A DNA stretch of 64,000 bases from Loripinus fragilis (GCA_964019695.1 OZ026514.1:103884345-103948344), one strand, 5' to 3'; numbered from the stretch's first letter, positions 10,827 through 23,100 are shown. Translations and numbers: made by a program. Notes: a model not told the origin generated them from the letters alone.

Positions 10827-11734
10827 CCTTTGACAGACCGAGAAATGAACCCTCTTCAAAATGTGTACGTGGCAAACAGTAAAGACCCATATCAAATGTA
10901 ATGCGACATTAATCAAGGTCTACACTATGAGATAAGACAGAAAATACAGTTGTAAGTTCCCTCCATATATTCAATTTACCAGTTCAGGTAAAATAAACAA
11001 ATGTGTGTTATTTATTATTATTTATTTTTTTTATTATAATTATCAATATCATTAGTATTATCAATCATTTATTACTATTTTTATTAAGCTTTCCGACAAA
11101 AGAAATTATAATTCCCAGAAATGCCACGCTAATGCTTTTGATAGTATAATATTGATTTTTCACAAATCTCCCATTGGGCGCCTCTTGTCGACTTCTAATT
11201 TGTATTCAATCTAAAAATAAAACTATTCCCAGACGAGGAGCAGAAAACACATAATGGACGTGATTAAATGGGAATAATGGGTTTGTTTTATATCAGGAGG
11301 CTATGGAAGTGCAACAGAATTTTAGATCTGTGAAATTCTAACAAATTGGCTTTGCAGAGATTGAAATTAGAATATATTCAGAGAAAAACTGCATCCATGT
11401 TTGGAACCACGCTGCTGATTGACCGCTCTGCGGAAAAAGTCTACGGGAAGCAGCGAACAATAATCAGGAACTTTCATGGCTGCTCTTGCAGACGATTCCG
11501 CAAAAAATCCGACAGATTTTCGTACGGAAACAAGGTGATTACATTGTAAGTAAGTGTCATTACTTACAGTAATGCTAAGTTAAATAATAGAGATCGTATT
11601 TAGGCACTTTTCAGGTGATTTTGAGAGGAAAAAGATACGGACCTACCAACTTTAAAGAATCAGGGATTGTGCAAGGAATCGCTATTTTCATGTGCAATGG
11701 TTTTCAAGCATCTTAAACATCACAGGCTTTAACA
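10827..11734. other. Unassigned AT-rich spacer
   Basis: Contains an AT-rich run at 11005-11090. A 67-codon frame at 11346-11549 ends at a donor-like gtaagtaagt (11546), but its phase does not fit the ORF that follows, so I do not join them. Confidence 0.4.
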
Positions 11735-11753
11735 TTGTTATCTCTGTCAACAG

Positions 11754-12016
11754 AATTACTGCTGTATAGAGCTGTATGTATAGACACATATGGGAAAATC
11801 TTGCCTCCAGAAGACCTACATATAAATGAATGGAACCAGATAGTCAATGTATCGTCATTGACTAATACGCAAATATATTTCACGCCATGTGAACATGCCC
11901 ACATGCAACTATCCCAAAAAGTTTATCCTTGTACTGAATTGCACAGTAGCAAGAGGTGGTCGACAGAAAAGATCGTGAAGGCCAAAGAAAACCTTCTAGG
12001 GAGTGGTGAGGAATGA
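11754..12016 (+). CDS. Unrecognised coding-like exon or retroposed fragment
   Basis: Open frame of about 88 codons, with good sequence complexity, ending TGA at 12014-12016. It is preceded by an acceptor-like ttatctctgtcaacag (ends 11753). Residues include CIDTYGKILPPEDLHINEW and ..IYFTPCEHAHMQL..VYPCTELHSS..WS.EKIVKAKENLL. Two Cys and one His in 'PCEHAH' could bind metal, but I recognise no family. Could be a terminal exon, transposon debris or chance. Confidence 0.3.
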
Positions 12017-12499
12017 CCTAGTGGTGCTTAGTATGGATTCCACAGCAATTGATCAGAGTGGGGGCAACAACAAGCGAACAACAACAGAATCACCGCATTA
12101 GAACGAACAGCAGCCGAGATCACCGAGTGGTGAGTAGTGGGGTGGCGGGCTTAAAATGGTAAAATGATAACTTCATTAATTAGTTAAATCTGAATCTAAG
12201 ACTCGAAAATAATTATCATCATTCACCGACTTACTTACTAAAAAGGTGTGTCTGTGGGAAAGATATTTTATAAATATTTGCTTATCCGTCAGAAATGTGT
12301 TGGTGTTTAGACGCAGTTTGTTAGGGACGTTGACATTGCATCGTTAAAACAAGCTCATTGTTGGGTCCATATCGCCTCCCCCGTGGTTTAATGGCAGATT
12401 GATGACACCTCGCGTCCTAACAACAGTCGTATGCGGATGGAATGTATCACCTATTACGTTTAACATGGCCATACTAGCCAGCATATATGAGATTTTAGT

Positions 12500-12840
12500 T
12501 AGTATCGCTTTGTCGAGCAACAAAGGCTCAGGCGACTCACCAGAGCCTTCGCTGCTCGCATACACAAAGTACGAATGCAGATGATGACTCAACCCAAAAT
12601 GTAAACTTCCTCTTACCACGTTGGATTCGTCTGTATGTGCGTTTGAACCGAGACACAGTGAAATGTGTGCCCAGCGAAGACTCCGATCAGCCTGCGCATC
12701 CGCGCAGGCTGATCTGAGTCTTCGCCAGGCGCTCTTTGGGTAACCAAGGTCCCAATGATTCTTCATGCGGACAGCAAAGACTCTGATCATACTGAGCGGA
12801 TGCGCAGGCTGAATCTTGTTTTCGCTGTTCGCATGTGCCA
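12500..12840. repeat. Cluster of family H elements
   Basis: Three H-type palindromic pieces: 12513-12571 (aaaggctcaggcgactcaccagagccttcgctgctcgc), 12670-12731 (cgaagactccgatcagcctgcgcatccgcgcaggctgatctgagtcttcg, a clean hairpin) and 12768-12838. Together they create the 187-codon minus-strand frame at 12344-12907, which is not a gene. Confidence 0.75.
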
Positions 12841-13040
12841 ACTTGTACCTTAGGCAAGGCGTCTGCGCATATACGAAGTACCCAAAACTCATGTACTGAG
12901 CCATCATTGGCGATACTGATGGCTTTTCTCATGCAAGTTCATCATAGCATAAGTATGGAATTGTTGATTTTGCATTCAATGGAGTCACGGGTCGAAATCT
13001 CTAAATTATGACTTATTCCTGTTCCTGAAGATTGGTTGAT

Positions 13041-13110
13041 CTTTCCAAACAGAGTAGACCCAGATGAAATGTGCGACATTTCATCTGGGTTTACGCTGCT
13101 TGTCAAAGTA
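13041..13110. repeat. Family D hairpin
   Basis: cagagtagacccagatgaaatgt / acatttcatctgggtttacgctg, flanked by 'tttccaaac' and 'cttgtcaaag'. Confidence 0.75.
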
Positions 13111-13440
13111 CGTGTTTGCAGGTATCCAGAACGAAAAATGGGTTAACGGTATCTCATGCAAAATATACTCAAAAATAAAAACAAGAACAATATGCATATT
13201 TCCATTTTTTAATAATTACGGAATGATTGTCTTTCAAATTATGTAACAACACAATAATTTACACATACAAGACATATATCTCTCTAAACTACATCTTTGA
13301 GGGATGACCGTAACACATATTCAGGCCAAGCCCATTTCAGTTTCAACAAACAGATAAAATACAATAAGGGTATGATTGTCTATTATTAATTTTAAGGGGT
13401 CAAGGGTCAAAATTTCCAAATGTCATGAAAAATGTTTTTG

Positions 13441-13518
13441 TCTTAGCAAACAGTGTCGGTCCCGATGAAATGCCGCATATTGTGGCATTTCATCTAAGTC
13501 TATACTGTTTGACCAAGT
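13441..13518. repeat. Family D hairpin
   Basis: tcttagcaaacagtgtcggt, then cgatgaaatgccgcatattgtggcatttcatct, then actgtttgaccaag. Confidence 0.8.
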
Positions 13519-14476
13519 TAACATGTACTAATGTCCTTTATTCATGCTTGTGAGTTGAAAATCCTGAGTTAAAGAACAAGCATGAAAGGTTTATAATTCA
13601 ATCTATACTGAACATCAAAAGAAACGGCAACAAAAAAAGCGTCGATCATTTATGAATATATCTATATATAGCTTGGAAAAATAGCTTGTCTTAACAAGGT
13701 ATAATGTATTTAAGGGAGTCGGTCTGTTGAATGTGATTGAAATGAAAATATGAGCCAGCTCATATAATATGGTTGTGTTGTCATGGGAAATCAGAGAAGG
13801 CTCGGGCGAGCCTGCATGTCCTACAGTATCATTAGAGCAATCGCTGTTTGCAAGCATGCAGAAAAGGTAAAGACAATTTGTTATTAAAGGGGATGGCAAC
13901 ATTAATAGAAAGCGGTCTTGACATGCGAGTCCTAATTAAACCAAGCAATCTGCCACAAACTCAATCAAAATTGGATATAAAATACGAAAGTTAGAGCAAT
14001 TTGAAAATCAAAATGCTGACTGCTATTAAGCCAATGGAGGCTGCCATTTTGAATATTTTTAAAAATAACTTCCTGTAACGTTTGAAAATCTAATAAAATC
14101 CCTATTACAATGCAAACTGTACAGATTGTTTTCAAAATCAACTATTTTCAACAGAAAAATCAATAAAATTGCAAAAAAGAAGCTAAAATCAATAGCAGGA
14201 AACTTGTTATTCTGTTTATGCATATTTAATTTAGGGCTGTGTGACGTCACAAAGCCTGAAATGGTTGCCCTCTATTGCTTTCAAATATATACTATACAAA
14301 CATCTGTAACTTTCTTATTTTTGATTCTATTTTGACAGAGACAAGCAGACGACAATTGGCGTGATTGGCGGGAAAAGGGTTAATACAAATGATCTTCATG
14401 TTGAATGAACTAAATATTGTAAATTAATACTTTCGCATCTATTTGCGGCTTAGTTATTGTCGTCTGTTTTGATATA
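13519..14476. other. Unassigned AT-rich spacer
   Basis: No gene. 13780-13870 has a weak H-like trace (agagaaggctcgggcgagcctgc). Confidence 0.4.
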
Positions 14477-14707
14477 TGAGCCGTAGCATGAGATTTCCAA
14501 CAATGTGGTATGTGCGACCAGCAAAGGCTCAGACCAGCCTGCGCATACGCACAGTCTGATCAGAGCATTTGCTAGTCGCTTGAATATTCTATGACTATTA
14601 AGCTACTGATCAAACAGCATTTGGACTTTATACGCTTAAAAGGAGGTTGCGTCTGAGTCTATTCATGTCAAAATAGCACATTGTTGGAAATCACATGTCA
14701 CGGCTCA
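14477..14707 (+). repeat. Family A MITE, copy 1
   Basis: TGAGCCGTAGCATGAGATTTCC at the left; inverted ggaaatcacatgtcacggctca at the right. Core gaccagcctgcgcatacgca / cagtctgatcagagc. Flanking ATAT/ATATG suggests a short AT target. Confidence 0.88.
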
Positions 14708-15517
14708 TATGATGCTGTGCTTTGGAGGCCTCTATAGCAGATAGTGTGCACCTCGATCAACCGGCTCCAGTCTCATCTAGATCAATACTGTTCGCATGCA
14801 AGTTCAAAATTATTCTGCTGGTAAAGCGAAAATGCAGCAGATAACACCAGCAGACACCATTTTAGCTCCATTTTCGGCAGTGATGGTATTAATGTGATAA
14901 TACATTTTTTGTGCTCGTTTCTTTTGGTGTTCAGTATACAATGTATATATTCATATCGTGACCTGTATAGGTTAATAATTTTAAACGAAGAAAAAAAACG
15001 ACCAGGAATGCATCATTTCAGGAGGGCCCAAATTCAACATCAGCCTTGCCTAATCAGCAGCTTCATCTCCTATCGATTATATCAACCATGCCCAAATACA
15101 AAATGACCATGTCAATAGGGAACTGATTTGGGCATATGCTATTAATTCTGAGCTTTTCGTTTGTGCCATTTTCCCATGAGACAGACATATTACACGCAAA
15201 TCTGTTTAATTCTTTATCTACCAAAATTGATTTTAATCTTTAGATATATGTCATATCAAATAATTATCTCTTAAGTAACTCATCACTTTAACTTATGTGT
15301 AAGTAGCTGTAAATTAGGAAGTCTCATTTATAGTTACTTGTGTGCCAATCAAAGCTGCCTGAAACAGGCTGGCCTGTCTAAAAGGCCATCTTTATTGAAC
15401 AAGCATATACAATTTCATATTCAATATCATCGATTCATACACAGTCTCGCCTGAATTAAGCAATAACTCGTCTGATTTTTTTAACAATATGTTTTAAAAC
15501 TCTCTCCTGTATTGCTT
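14708..15517. other. Unassigned spacer
   Basis: Nothing recognised. The left part (14708-14860) has no clear copy elsewhere in the window. Confidence 0.4.
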
Positions 15518-15685
15518 AACTCTCTACCTGCTGGTATCGTCTGCTGACAACTAATGCAAACAGTTTGAACCCAGATAAGGCCCGACAAAATGTCGGGCCT
15601 GATCTGGATCCAAACCGTATGGCACTGATGGTATTTCTGAAAAAAGAAACATCAAATTCTTGAAAAAATCAGCTAGCAGACAAAG
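15518..15685. repeat. Family C element
   Basis: aactctctacctgctggtat, 'gtctgctgac', then gaacccagataaggcccgacaaaatgtcgggcctgatctggatccaaaccg, 'actgatggtatttctga' and 'aaaatcagctagcagac'. Confidence 0.8.
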
Positions 15686-15790
15686 AAATTCTTTTTTAAA
15701 AAAATACTCGTATGTCCAACATGCAAAGAGCAAATAGGTACATGTACTATCAACAGATATTGGTCAGAATGCATTCCTTGTCATGTTTCC

Positions 15791-16126
15791 AAAGAGCTAC
15801 GTGCATTAAGAGGCTAGTTTGCACCCTATGGGACCAAAAAATAAAAGTTCTTTTGGTATTCACTTGTGCTGATATCTAATTCTTTAAAAAAAAAAAATAG
15901 GTCTCCAAAAGCCTTAAACTTACCCAAAATAGCAATTTCTCTATTTTAAGCCTATTTTGTCAGCCATTTTTGTTACCATAGCAATGGTAAAAGTAAAATA
16001 AATGCCAGAATTTTACACTTTGATTATTATTCTTATAAACCAATTCGATGAAATTGGTGAAAAGCAACTTTTAGTTTTTGGTTCCAGAGGGGGCCAAATT
16101 CGACCCTTAATGCACGTAGCTCTTGA
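15791..16126. mobile_element. Non-autonomous TIR element
   Basis: Terminal inverted repeats agagctacgtgcattaag (left) and cttaatgcacgtagctct (right), perfect over 18 bp. Interior is AT-rich with no ORF. The interior 'ggtaaaagtaaaataaatgccag..ttttacactt' recurs at about 57715-57755, where the end is 'ctattgcacgtacc'. Confidence 0.85.
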
Positions 16127-16254
16127 AGTTCCTTAAGCGTACATAAATTGCATCAAATGGCATGATTTTGCTGCTTCTTTATTTCAGCCAAAGGGCTGAA
16201 CAATGTAGATGGTCCAAACATGGTGGCCATTACTTCAGACAGTCACGGACCTAT

Positions 16255-16408
16255 GCTGGTAACCTATGCAAACAGTTTAGACCCAGATCAGGCCCGACAA
16301 AACGTCGGGCTTGATCAGGATCCAATCTGTTTGACACTCAGATGGTACTCCTGAAAGACATTTTCGAAAAAGTTGATTTTGAAAAAAATCAGCAGACGAC
16401 AAAAAGCA
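16255..16408. repeat. Family C element
   Basis: acagtttagacccagatcaggcccgacaaaacgtcgggcttgatcaggatccaatctgtttgacac with the family tail (tggtactcctgaaagacatt ... aatcagcagacgacaaaaagcatg). Confidence 0.85.
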
Positions 16409-16424
16409 TGAAAAAAATCCCAGG

Positions 16425-16600
16425 GGGCAAAGAGATCCAGAAAGTTTTGTAAGAGGGGGTCCAACTTTGACAACGTTTTTTCTATGAGGGGAGGAAGGAT
16501 CCAAATACCAGCATTAGCGGTCCATCAACAGCCCACCAGAGAAACGCCATTTAAATGGAGTTTCGCTGGCGGGCCGATGATGGCCCAACATTGAATACTG
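16425..16600. repeat. Composite of family I-like segment and family B palindrome
   Basis: gggggtccaactttgacaac..ggatccaaata joined to cagcccaccagagaaacgccatttaaatggagtttcgctggcgggccgatgatgg. Mirror-image order of the 9894 and 28585 composites. Confidence 0.7.
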
Positions 16601-17028
16601 GATTGGTAGCTTTGTGATTTTAAGGGCATCCCGACCAATATTGCTAAGGGACCCTATAATTTTGTAATTTTCCAGGGGGGGTCCGGACCCCTGCCCCCTC
16701 CTTCTGGATCAGCTCATGAGTAGTTTGGATCTAAATTTTCTAAAATGCAATTGATTGCATTCCCACGCCAATCAATGTAATAAACATTCATTGATCTATC
16801 CCATATTATGAATTTGGATCAATTTAAAGCTACCCTAACTGTCTAGAATTGTAAAACAATTAAACAGTATCAGTCTTATCTCCTAGCTACTATTGAAGTC
16901 TATAAGTGGCTGTTTATAATACTCACTAAACTTGTACACTGTAATAAATTAAAGCCTCCTGTTGGACCATCAAATTCTCCATAGCGCAAAATTGTGAATA
17001 TTTTCTTATACGTCAGTTGTAACATTTG

Positions 17029-17150
17029 TTTTGGGTGCTCAAAAGAACCGTCTCATTGAGACGGTTCTTTTGAGCACCCACAACATATGTTTTGGTTGAG
17101 AAATAAGAAAATTATTTTTTTGATAACGCACTCTTATATAGGGGCCCGAT
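17029..17150. repeat. Family G element with perfect hairpin
   Basis: gggtgctcaaaagaaccgtctca / tgagacggttcttttgagcaccc, 23-bp perfect arms with a 1-2 base loop, followed by 'acatatgttttggttgagaaataag'. Confidence 0.88.
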
Positions 17151-17515
17151 TCTGTGTCTTGAATTATAAATTTCGATCAATTCCGCAACTAGGACCTCTC
17201 GCCAAACTGTAGTACTACTCATTCGTGCATCAAGGCCCAAAAATTACAATGCCTCCTTAAAATTAACTACTATCTAAGCTTAGTATTGATTTCGGGATAC
17301 GAAAAATAAAGTTTCAAACATCTAAAATTCACAATTGTTTCATGTATTCTGTAGATCTGTAAAAGACATCATAATGTCCTAAGCATAGTGACATATTTGA
17401 CCATATACACAGTACTGCAACGAGCATGGCAATTTATTAAACATTTAAAATATCACCAACTAAGGAAGTACTAAACTTTATGGGGGCATTTTAATTTGAG
17501 GCCCTGGTACGTAAA
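17151..17515. repeat. Relative of the 2756-3166 foldback element
   Basis: 'aaaaattacaatgcctcctta' near 17240 and 'gggggcattttaatttgagg' near 17485 match the inner TIR parts of the 2756 element ('gaattacaatgtctccttaa' / 'gaggcattttaattccggg'). Outer ends differ. Confidence 0.5.
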
Positions 17516-18352
17516 TGACACAAATGGGTTGATTTGACGTTAAACATCAAACATTGAGTAGCTTTCAATAGGCGCTCCTGTATTATTGAATTTATTAAAT
17601 AAGCTGTGGAAAAGAGATAAAATGCGAGGCTTGCTGAGCATTATATCCTTTTTTCGCAACGAGTTAGATATTTTTAATACAACGGGAGCACGAATGTTAG
17701 ATACTATTTATCATATGACATTAAAATTACTTTGAAATCACATTTTTGACGTGAAAACATAAAGACCGGTCTAAATATCCACATAGTCACGACCGCCAGA
17801 TTAATCGGATAAAACGAACATTTTCAGTCGGTACAAATAATTAAATAAACATTTGATATCATTAATTACAACATTTGTGTTACGGTAAATATTGTATTAG
17901 TTCGTACACTCGAATAGTTCGTACACCATAAAGTACAGTTGTCAATTTTTTATTAGTTCGTACACAAAGTTTTTTTTACCTTCATTGGTGCCTGTTTTTA
18001 ATCAGTGTAGCTGTATACATTATTTTTTATAAAATCGACTTGCCGAAAAAATAATTCTGTTATATAGTTCTTATATGTTTAACAAAATACGACTAAATGT
18101 GTTTTCTTTTTGAGTAATAAAAGGCTATCTATCTTTTATCCTTTTGATACTATCAATATTCCAATGAATGGTCATTCAGAATATATCAAATGTTTAATTG
18201 ATTAGTTGTGTTGGATGGAATTGCTCACTTTAAGTCTTTTCGGACCAATGGAATTTTCAATATAGTTTGATACAGTTAACTGAGTCAGAATGGTCCCATG
18301 TATATTGGTATAATTTTAAAAAAATATATTTCTTTCTCTGAACATTTCTTTT
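17516..18352. other. AT-rich spacer with short repeated motif
   Basis: 'tagttcgtacac' occurs three times at 17888-17962. No gene seen. Confidence 0.45.
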
Positions 18353-18428
18353 GTCTTAGCAAACAGTGCAGACCCTATGAAATGCCGCATGATGCGGCAT
18401 TTCATCTGCGTATTCTCTGTTTGCCAAA
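18353..18428. repeat. Family D hairpin
   Basis: cttagcaaacagtgcagacc, then atgaaatgccgcatgatgcggcatttcat, then ctctgtttgccaaag. The central arms are perfect over 14 bp. Confidence 0.85.
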
Positions 18429-19550
18429 GAACCCATTTAGTGTGTATATTTAGCAGTCTTTAAAGAGTTATTGGTAAAATAATGGTTACGAACAATGTAT
18501 GTCTTCGTAATGTCCCACACGTACACATGTACATACATACAACAAATTAAAACACCCACATTCTGCATATTATATATGATCGCGGTTACTGAATTTATGT
18601 GCGATTGCACCTATCCCTTCTCATGGTTTATGACTCTTCTTGTAAGAGGTATAATAAATGCAATAAATTGTTTATGAATCCTTCAGACGCTTATGAGTAA
18701 ACAAGACGCCGGCCTATGTACACTGTTCCGGTTTTACGACATAACGTAAAATCCAAATTTGGTCATTAAAACGCATGTCACCAAGTAGTACTAGCTGTAT
18801 GTCCAATATATCGTGGCATTGTCTTATAGCTTTTCTGAGCCTTGTCGTGAGAAAATTAATATGGTCGTGTCGTGTGCGAACAACAAAGACGCAAATCAGC
18901 CTGCGCCTTAGTTGTTCGCTGATGAGAAAGTATGATATCTAAACTGGTTATATCCAAGTTTCCAGGATGCTAGCTAGTCGTTGTAGCTGAGCAGACCGGT
19001 TTGAGTTCCACTGAAGAGATGTTATTTGATGAGACTCATATATGACAATCATCTGTTAGATATTTTCAATGTTGAAGCGAAACAGGATGCACCTTATCTG
19101 TGGTAAATTTCGCTTCAAAAATTAAAAAAGTGCCCCCCCCCCCCCCTAATTGAATGACAATGCAAAGTTGCAAAATAATACCTAAAATGGGAAATTATGC
19201 CGATATAGCAAAACAAGTACTTATCAACATATAGAAAATATTTCACAGGCCTACTTGCACCCACTAATTTCTTGTAACAAAAAAGTAGCCTCGTGTGATC
19301 AGTGATGGCTCAGATCGGTCTGTGCGTCCACACAGTCAAACCTCGACCTTCGCTGTTCGCACGCATGAAGTACGCATGAAGTATGCGTGCATAATGCAAA
19401 AGCTGTGTTCAAGTAAAACTTTTTGTTCCGATTTTTGAATGTTTGTAATCTAAACAGGTGGTGCTTAATATATTCCAATCATGTGTAGGAAAGTGCTTGC
19501 ATTCTAAATATTTAAATTGCTGTGGCATTCAGAATCTTCACACTTTCGAA
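18429..19550. other. Spacer downstream of Nkx2-1
   Basis: Weak H-type traces near 18880-18925 and 19310-19375 (ggctcagatcggtctgtgcg ... cgaccttcgctgttcgc). Poly-C run at 19131-19146. No gene recognised. Confidence 0.4.
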
Positions 19551-19763
19551 TACAGTAAAACATGTGTAAAACGGACTCAAACTGAATAGACGAAACAAAG
19601 ATCTTTTAAAATGACAAATAATAGCTTAATGAAGGTCGAATGTATTGCAGAAAGTGGAGCTTTCTCCAATACTTTCGACCTGCATTAAGCGATAATTGGT
19701 CTTAACCCCCCCCCATTTTCCCGTCTTTTTGAGAGTGACCGTTTTACACAGGGTTTACTGTAT
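19551..19763. repeat. Family E palindromic MITE, copy 1 (downstream of Nkx2-1)
   Basis: Starts tacagtaaaacatgtgtaaa and ends in the inverted form (ttttacacagggtttactgta). The internal arms 'ttaatgaaggtcgaatgtattgcag' and 'aatactttcgacctgcattaagc' also pair. A short poly-C run interrupts the right arm. Non-coding. Confidence 0.8.
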
Positions 19764-20051
19764 ATTTTTAGACCAATAAACAAATAAAACGAAACAAAAA
19801 AGTCATTCGGAGGAAAGTGTTTTAGGCATAATTTTGATTTATAGGTATATGTTTAGAGTCATAACTCAATTTTATATTCTCGCAGATAATACATGTAATC
19901 CAAAACATGAACATATAGTCACACGCGATAGCTGCGTATGCGTATTTAAAGAAATGCTCTCAACGCTCTTGCACTGAGAATGGCTAAAACTTTGGCGCAA
20001 AGGGGCTTGAGATTTTGCCATTCTGGGTGAAACAGGGCCCCGAAAATATAA

Positions 20052-20257
20052 AACTTTTTCATGCTCAACTCAACTAAACATGAAATTTCAACTGCTCATA
20101 AAAAACTAAAATCCTGAAAAATAAAGACTCTTCTTGCTTTAAAACTCTCAGATGTTATACTTATCATGCTAATAAATGTTAAAATGCCAATTGTTGGTAT
20201 TTCAACATTATGAGCATGATGAATTTCATGCTTAGTTGAGTTGAGCATGTTTTTATA
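20052..20257. repeat. Family F palindromic element in the Nkx2-1 3' flank / probable 3' UTR
   Basis: Ends are inverted copies: catgctcaactcaac at the left and gttgagttgagcatg at the right, with an internal hairpin around 20180-20215 (aatgttaaaatgcca / tggtatttcaacatt). Its edge is about 73 bp past the Nkx2-1 stop codon, so it should be transcribed in the 3' UTR and fold into a long hairpin. Related copies are at 61371-61572 (full) and 33090-33228 (half). Confidence 0.75.
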
Positions 20258-20329
20258 ACCTCGTGGCCTGGCTAACAGAGCACAATAAATACCATTTACT
20301 CATGGCGTAGCTCATACTATTTGACCGTA

Positions 20330-21096
20330 TCACCAAGTTCTACCATTCAACAAATATGATGAACCACCGTTCATAGCCGAGGTTGGGTAGTTTATGCCAC
20401 TATGCATTCCCGACTGATGTGACGAGAGAGAAACTTGTGATGAGAACGCATGCGTAGACGATGGAATTGGTGACGTCATAGAATTTCCGGAATGGCTTGA
20501 AAGACCAGTCAGTTTGGCACTAGAATTATGTCCAGCTGAGTTCATATTTTGCGCAGAACTAACACTATGTGAAGCAGAAGTCACTTGAGGTTGCTGCGCC
20601 TGCGCAGGTTGAGAATTCTGGGAATCAGAACTTCCGGATCCTGAACAAGGTTTACCGTCTTTCACTAGAACAGGCACTGCCACCCGTCTTGGCGAACTTT
20701 GACTGCTTTGATTCTGAGATTGCACGGGAGAATGTTCACTTCCGTTTGAGCTAGTACTTGTATCCAGCTTATCCTTGTCTTTTTGCTGTCGTTTACACTT
20801 ATATCTGTGATTCTGGAACCAAATTTTCACTTGTGTTGGGGTGAGGTTGATCATACTGGCTAAGTGTTCTCTCTCTGGCGCGGAGAGATATTTCTGTTGT
20901 TTGAACCGACGTTCAAGTTCATAAACCTGAGCTTGGGAGAAAAGAATTCTGCGTTTCCTCCTCTGAGCGAGCGGAAACTGCATGGCTTGTGCCTTGTGTT
21001 GTTCGAGACTTGATAGACCCATATTTCCCATAGGGTTCATTCCAGTTGACATAGGGGACATGGCACAAGAGCTGGGTCCTCCCATCAGTCGAGAAA
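20330..21096 (-). CDS. Nkx2-1: Nkx2-1 coding exon 2 (homeodomain, NK2-SD, C-terminus)
   Basis: The acceptor is a pyrimidine-rich run ending TTTTCAG at 21103-21097. The exon begins at 21096 with the two bases completing an Ile codon. It encodes a Met/Gly-rich stretch, the homeodomain, a Lys/Asp-rich tail (QQKDKDK), a Ser/Asn/Gln-rich low-complexity region around the NK2-specific domain, and a Ser/His-rich C-terminus. The stop is at 20330-20332. The in-frame ATG at 21085 is an internal Met of the spliced protein, not the start. Confidence 0.95.
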
Positions 21097-22925
21097 CTGA
21101 AAATAAATAAGAAATAAGTCTATTATAATTTTGTATTCAAGAGTATCTGTATACAAACCTTTTGGGCCACCATCGGCGCACCAGCGAAACGTCATTTGAA
21201 TTTCGCTGGTCGGGTCGACCGATGGATCCTTGCATGACATGTTTTAGTTTTATTGGTATTACAGTAAAATCTGTGTAAAACGGCCACTCTCAAAAAGACC
21301 AAAAATTGGTTTTCAAGACCAATTGTCGCTTAATGCAGGTCAAAGTATTCCAGAATTCGGCGTTACTTTCTACCATCTTTGTTTTGTCTATTTTAGAATG
21401 GCCGTTTTACACAGGTTTTGCTGTATTATTGTTATTCGTTGAGTTAGTTATTTGATAAATGAAACTTTGCCAAGTCCAATGTGTCCTAGCAACTCTCTAT
21501 TTTAATTCAAGTACCGAAAACTCAATGTCGGGAAAGCTCCAATTCGAGTTCTAATAAGCTTAATCATGAATAACCTTCTGTTAACATGTTAGAATTTCTG
21601 TCTATGATGGCAAACATTGCAGACCCTATTGAGATGCCGTGCTCTCCTTATCTAAGTCTACAATGAGCCGCGACATGAGATTTCCAACAATGTGGTATGT
21701 GCGACCAACAAAGCCTCAGATCAGCCTGCGCATACGCGCAGTCTGATCAGAGCCTTTGCTAGTCGCTTGAATATTCTATGAGTGTTAAGCTACTGACCGA
21801 ACAGCATTTGGAGTTTCTAAGCTGAAAAGGAGGCTGCACAGGCTAGTCTGAGTCTACACTTGTCAAAATGCCATATTATTGTCGGTAATCACATGTAGCG
21901 TTGTACCGTTTGTAGTCAAAAATGATTAAAGTATACACGAAAGTTTAGGCCAGATTTCTACTTTCCGGAAAATTACAGTAGGAGGGTTTGTAAATCAACT
22001 AATAAAAAAGCTGGCCTTTAGGATTCATCCTATTCTTAATGTGGGTTTAATTTATTTCATTCATATTTCAATTACCTCAAGTGCAGCATCAAAGTCAGCG
22101 ATTTCAAAATATTTATCAAAACTTGGTGTTAGGATAATCCCTAATCTGTCAATACAATTTTATACCTCAAATAGTCCGACAAGGCAAAAGACAATCTGGG
22201 ATGAAAACAGATTTGTGAAGAAGAGAAGTTTTGGTGAACAGGTGTTGTAAACCTTCGAGCTAAGATTAACTTTATGAAATGAATGTTACGCTTTTCGTAA
22301 TGGAAGTATAAATGTTTTCTTTTTCTTCGTTTGTTTAGCTCGGACGAATACTCCTACATGTATAAACTCTTTGCATGCTGTGTAATTTTCGTAATCTTTT
22401 GTCATCTGCAGAATTTTTAATAATCTATTATATTGTACTTCAAAATTTATTTCAGGAATGCCATCAGGATGTAAAAAAGTTTGGATCTTGATCAGGCTCC
22501 ACGATTTATCGGGCCTGTGTTTGCGAATGATATCAGCAGACAGTACTAGCCGGCAGAGAGTTGTGAACCAGTGGAACGGTCAATGCTATGAAAATATATA
22601 TGAATGGAAAGACATGAAAGTATACGACACTTCTATATGAAAAAAACAGTAAACAGACATCGAGCCCAGTGTCTCCAAATCATATGCGGCAATGCAGACC
22701 AGTGGCGGATCAAGAGGGAGTTCAGGGGGTTCAAGCGAACCCCCCTCCCCACCCCCACCCCACCCCCGTTTTAAGATATCCTATGATAATAAGATAATTT
22801 GGTCACACATACACACCTTTATACATATGAACCCCCTTTCCAGAAATCCTGAATCCGCCCCTGTACACCCTATTCGGATGTTTCTAACATATCTTAAATT
22901 TTCATCTTGCTGCAGTTGATCGCCA

Positions 22926-22981
<56 letters not shown>

Positions 22982-23100
22982 AATTATAATAATAAACAAA
23001 AAAGAAGGCTGGGGGCTATCTCATCTCCATTGCACTTAAGTGGTACGAATAAAAAAAATGCGTGACAATATTATAATTATTATTATTATTATTATTATTA

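Noticed and set aside
11346..12016. Two-exon gene joining 11346-11545 to 11754-12016
   Set aside because: Donor and acceptor look reasonable but the phases are incompatible (a stop follows within a few codons).
12344..12907. 187-codon minus-strand open frame
   Set aside because: It is built from three family H palindromes (giving ACADAQ-type peptides) and spacer; no domain, and the same peptides recur wherever H copies occur.
20569..20754. Plus-strand frame opposite Nkx2-1 exon 2
   Set aside because: Antisense shadow of the Ser/Gln-rich coding region and NK2-specific domain.
21083..21085. ATG as start of a 251-aa homeodomain protein
   Set aside because: Splicing to exon 1 gives the conserved DPRLA-ISRLMG junction and supplies the TN motif, so this Met is internal.
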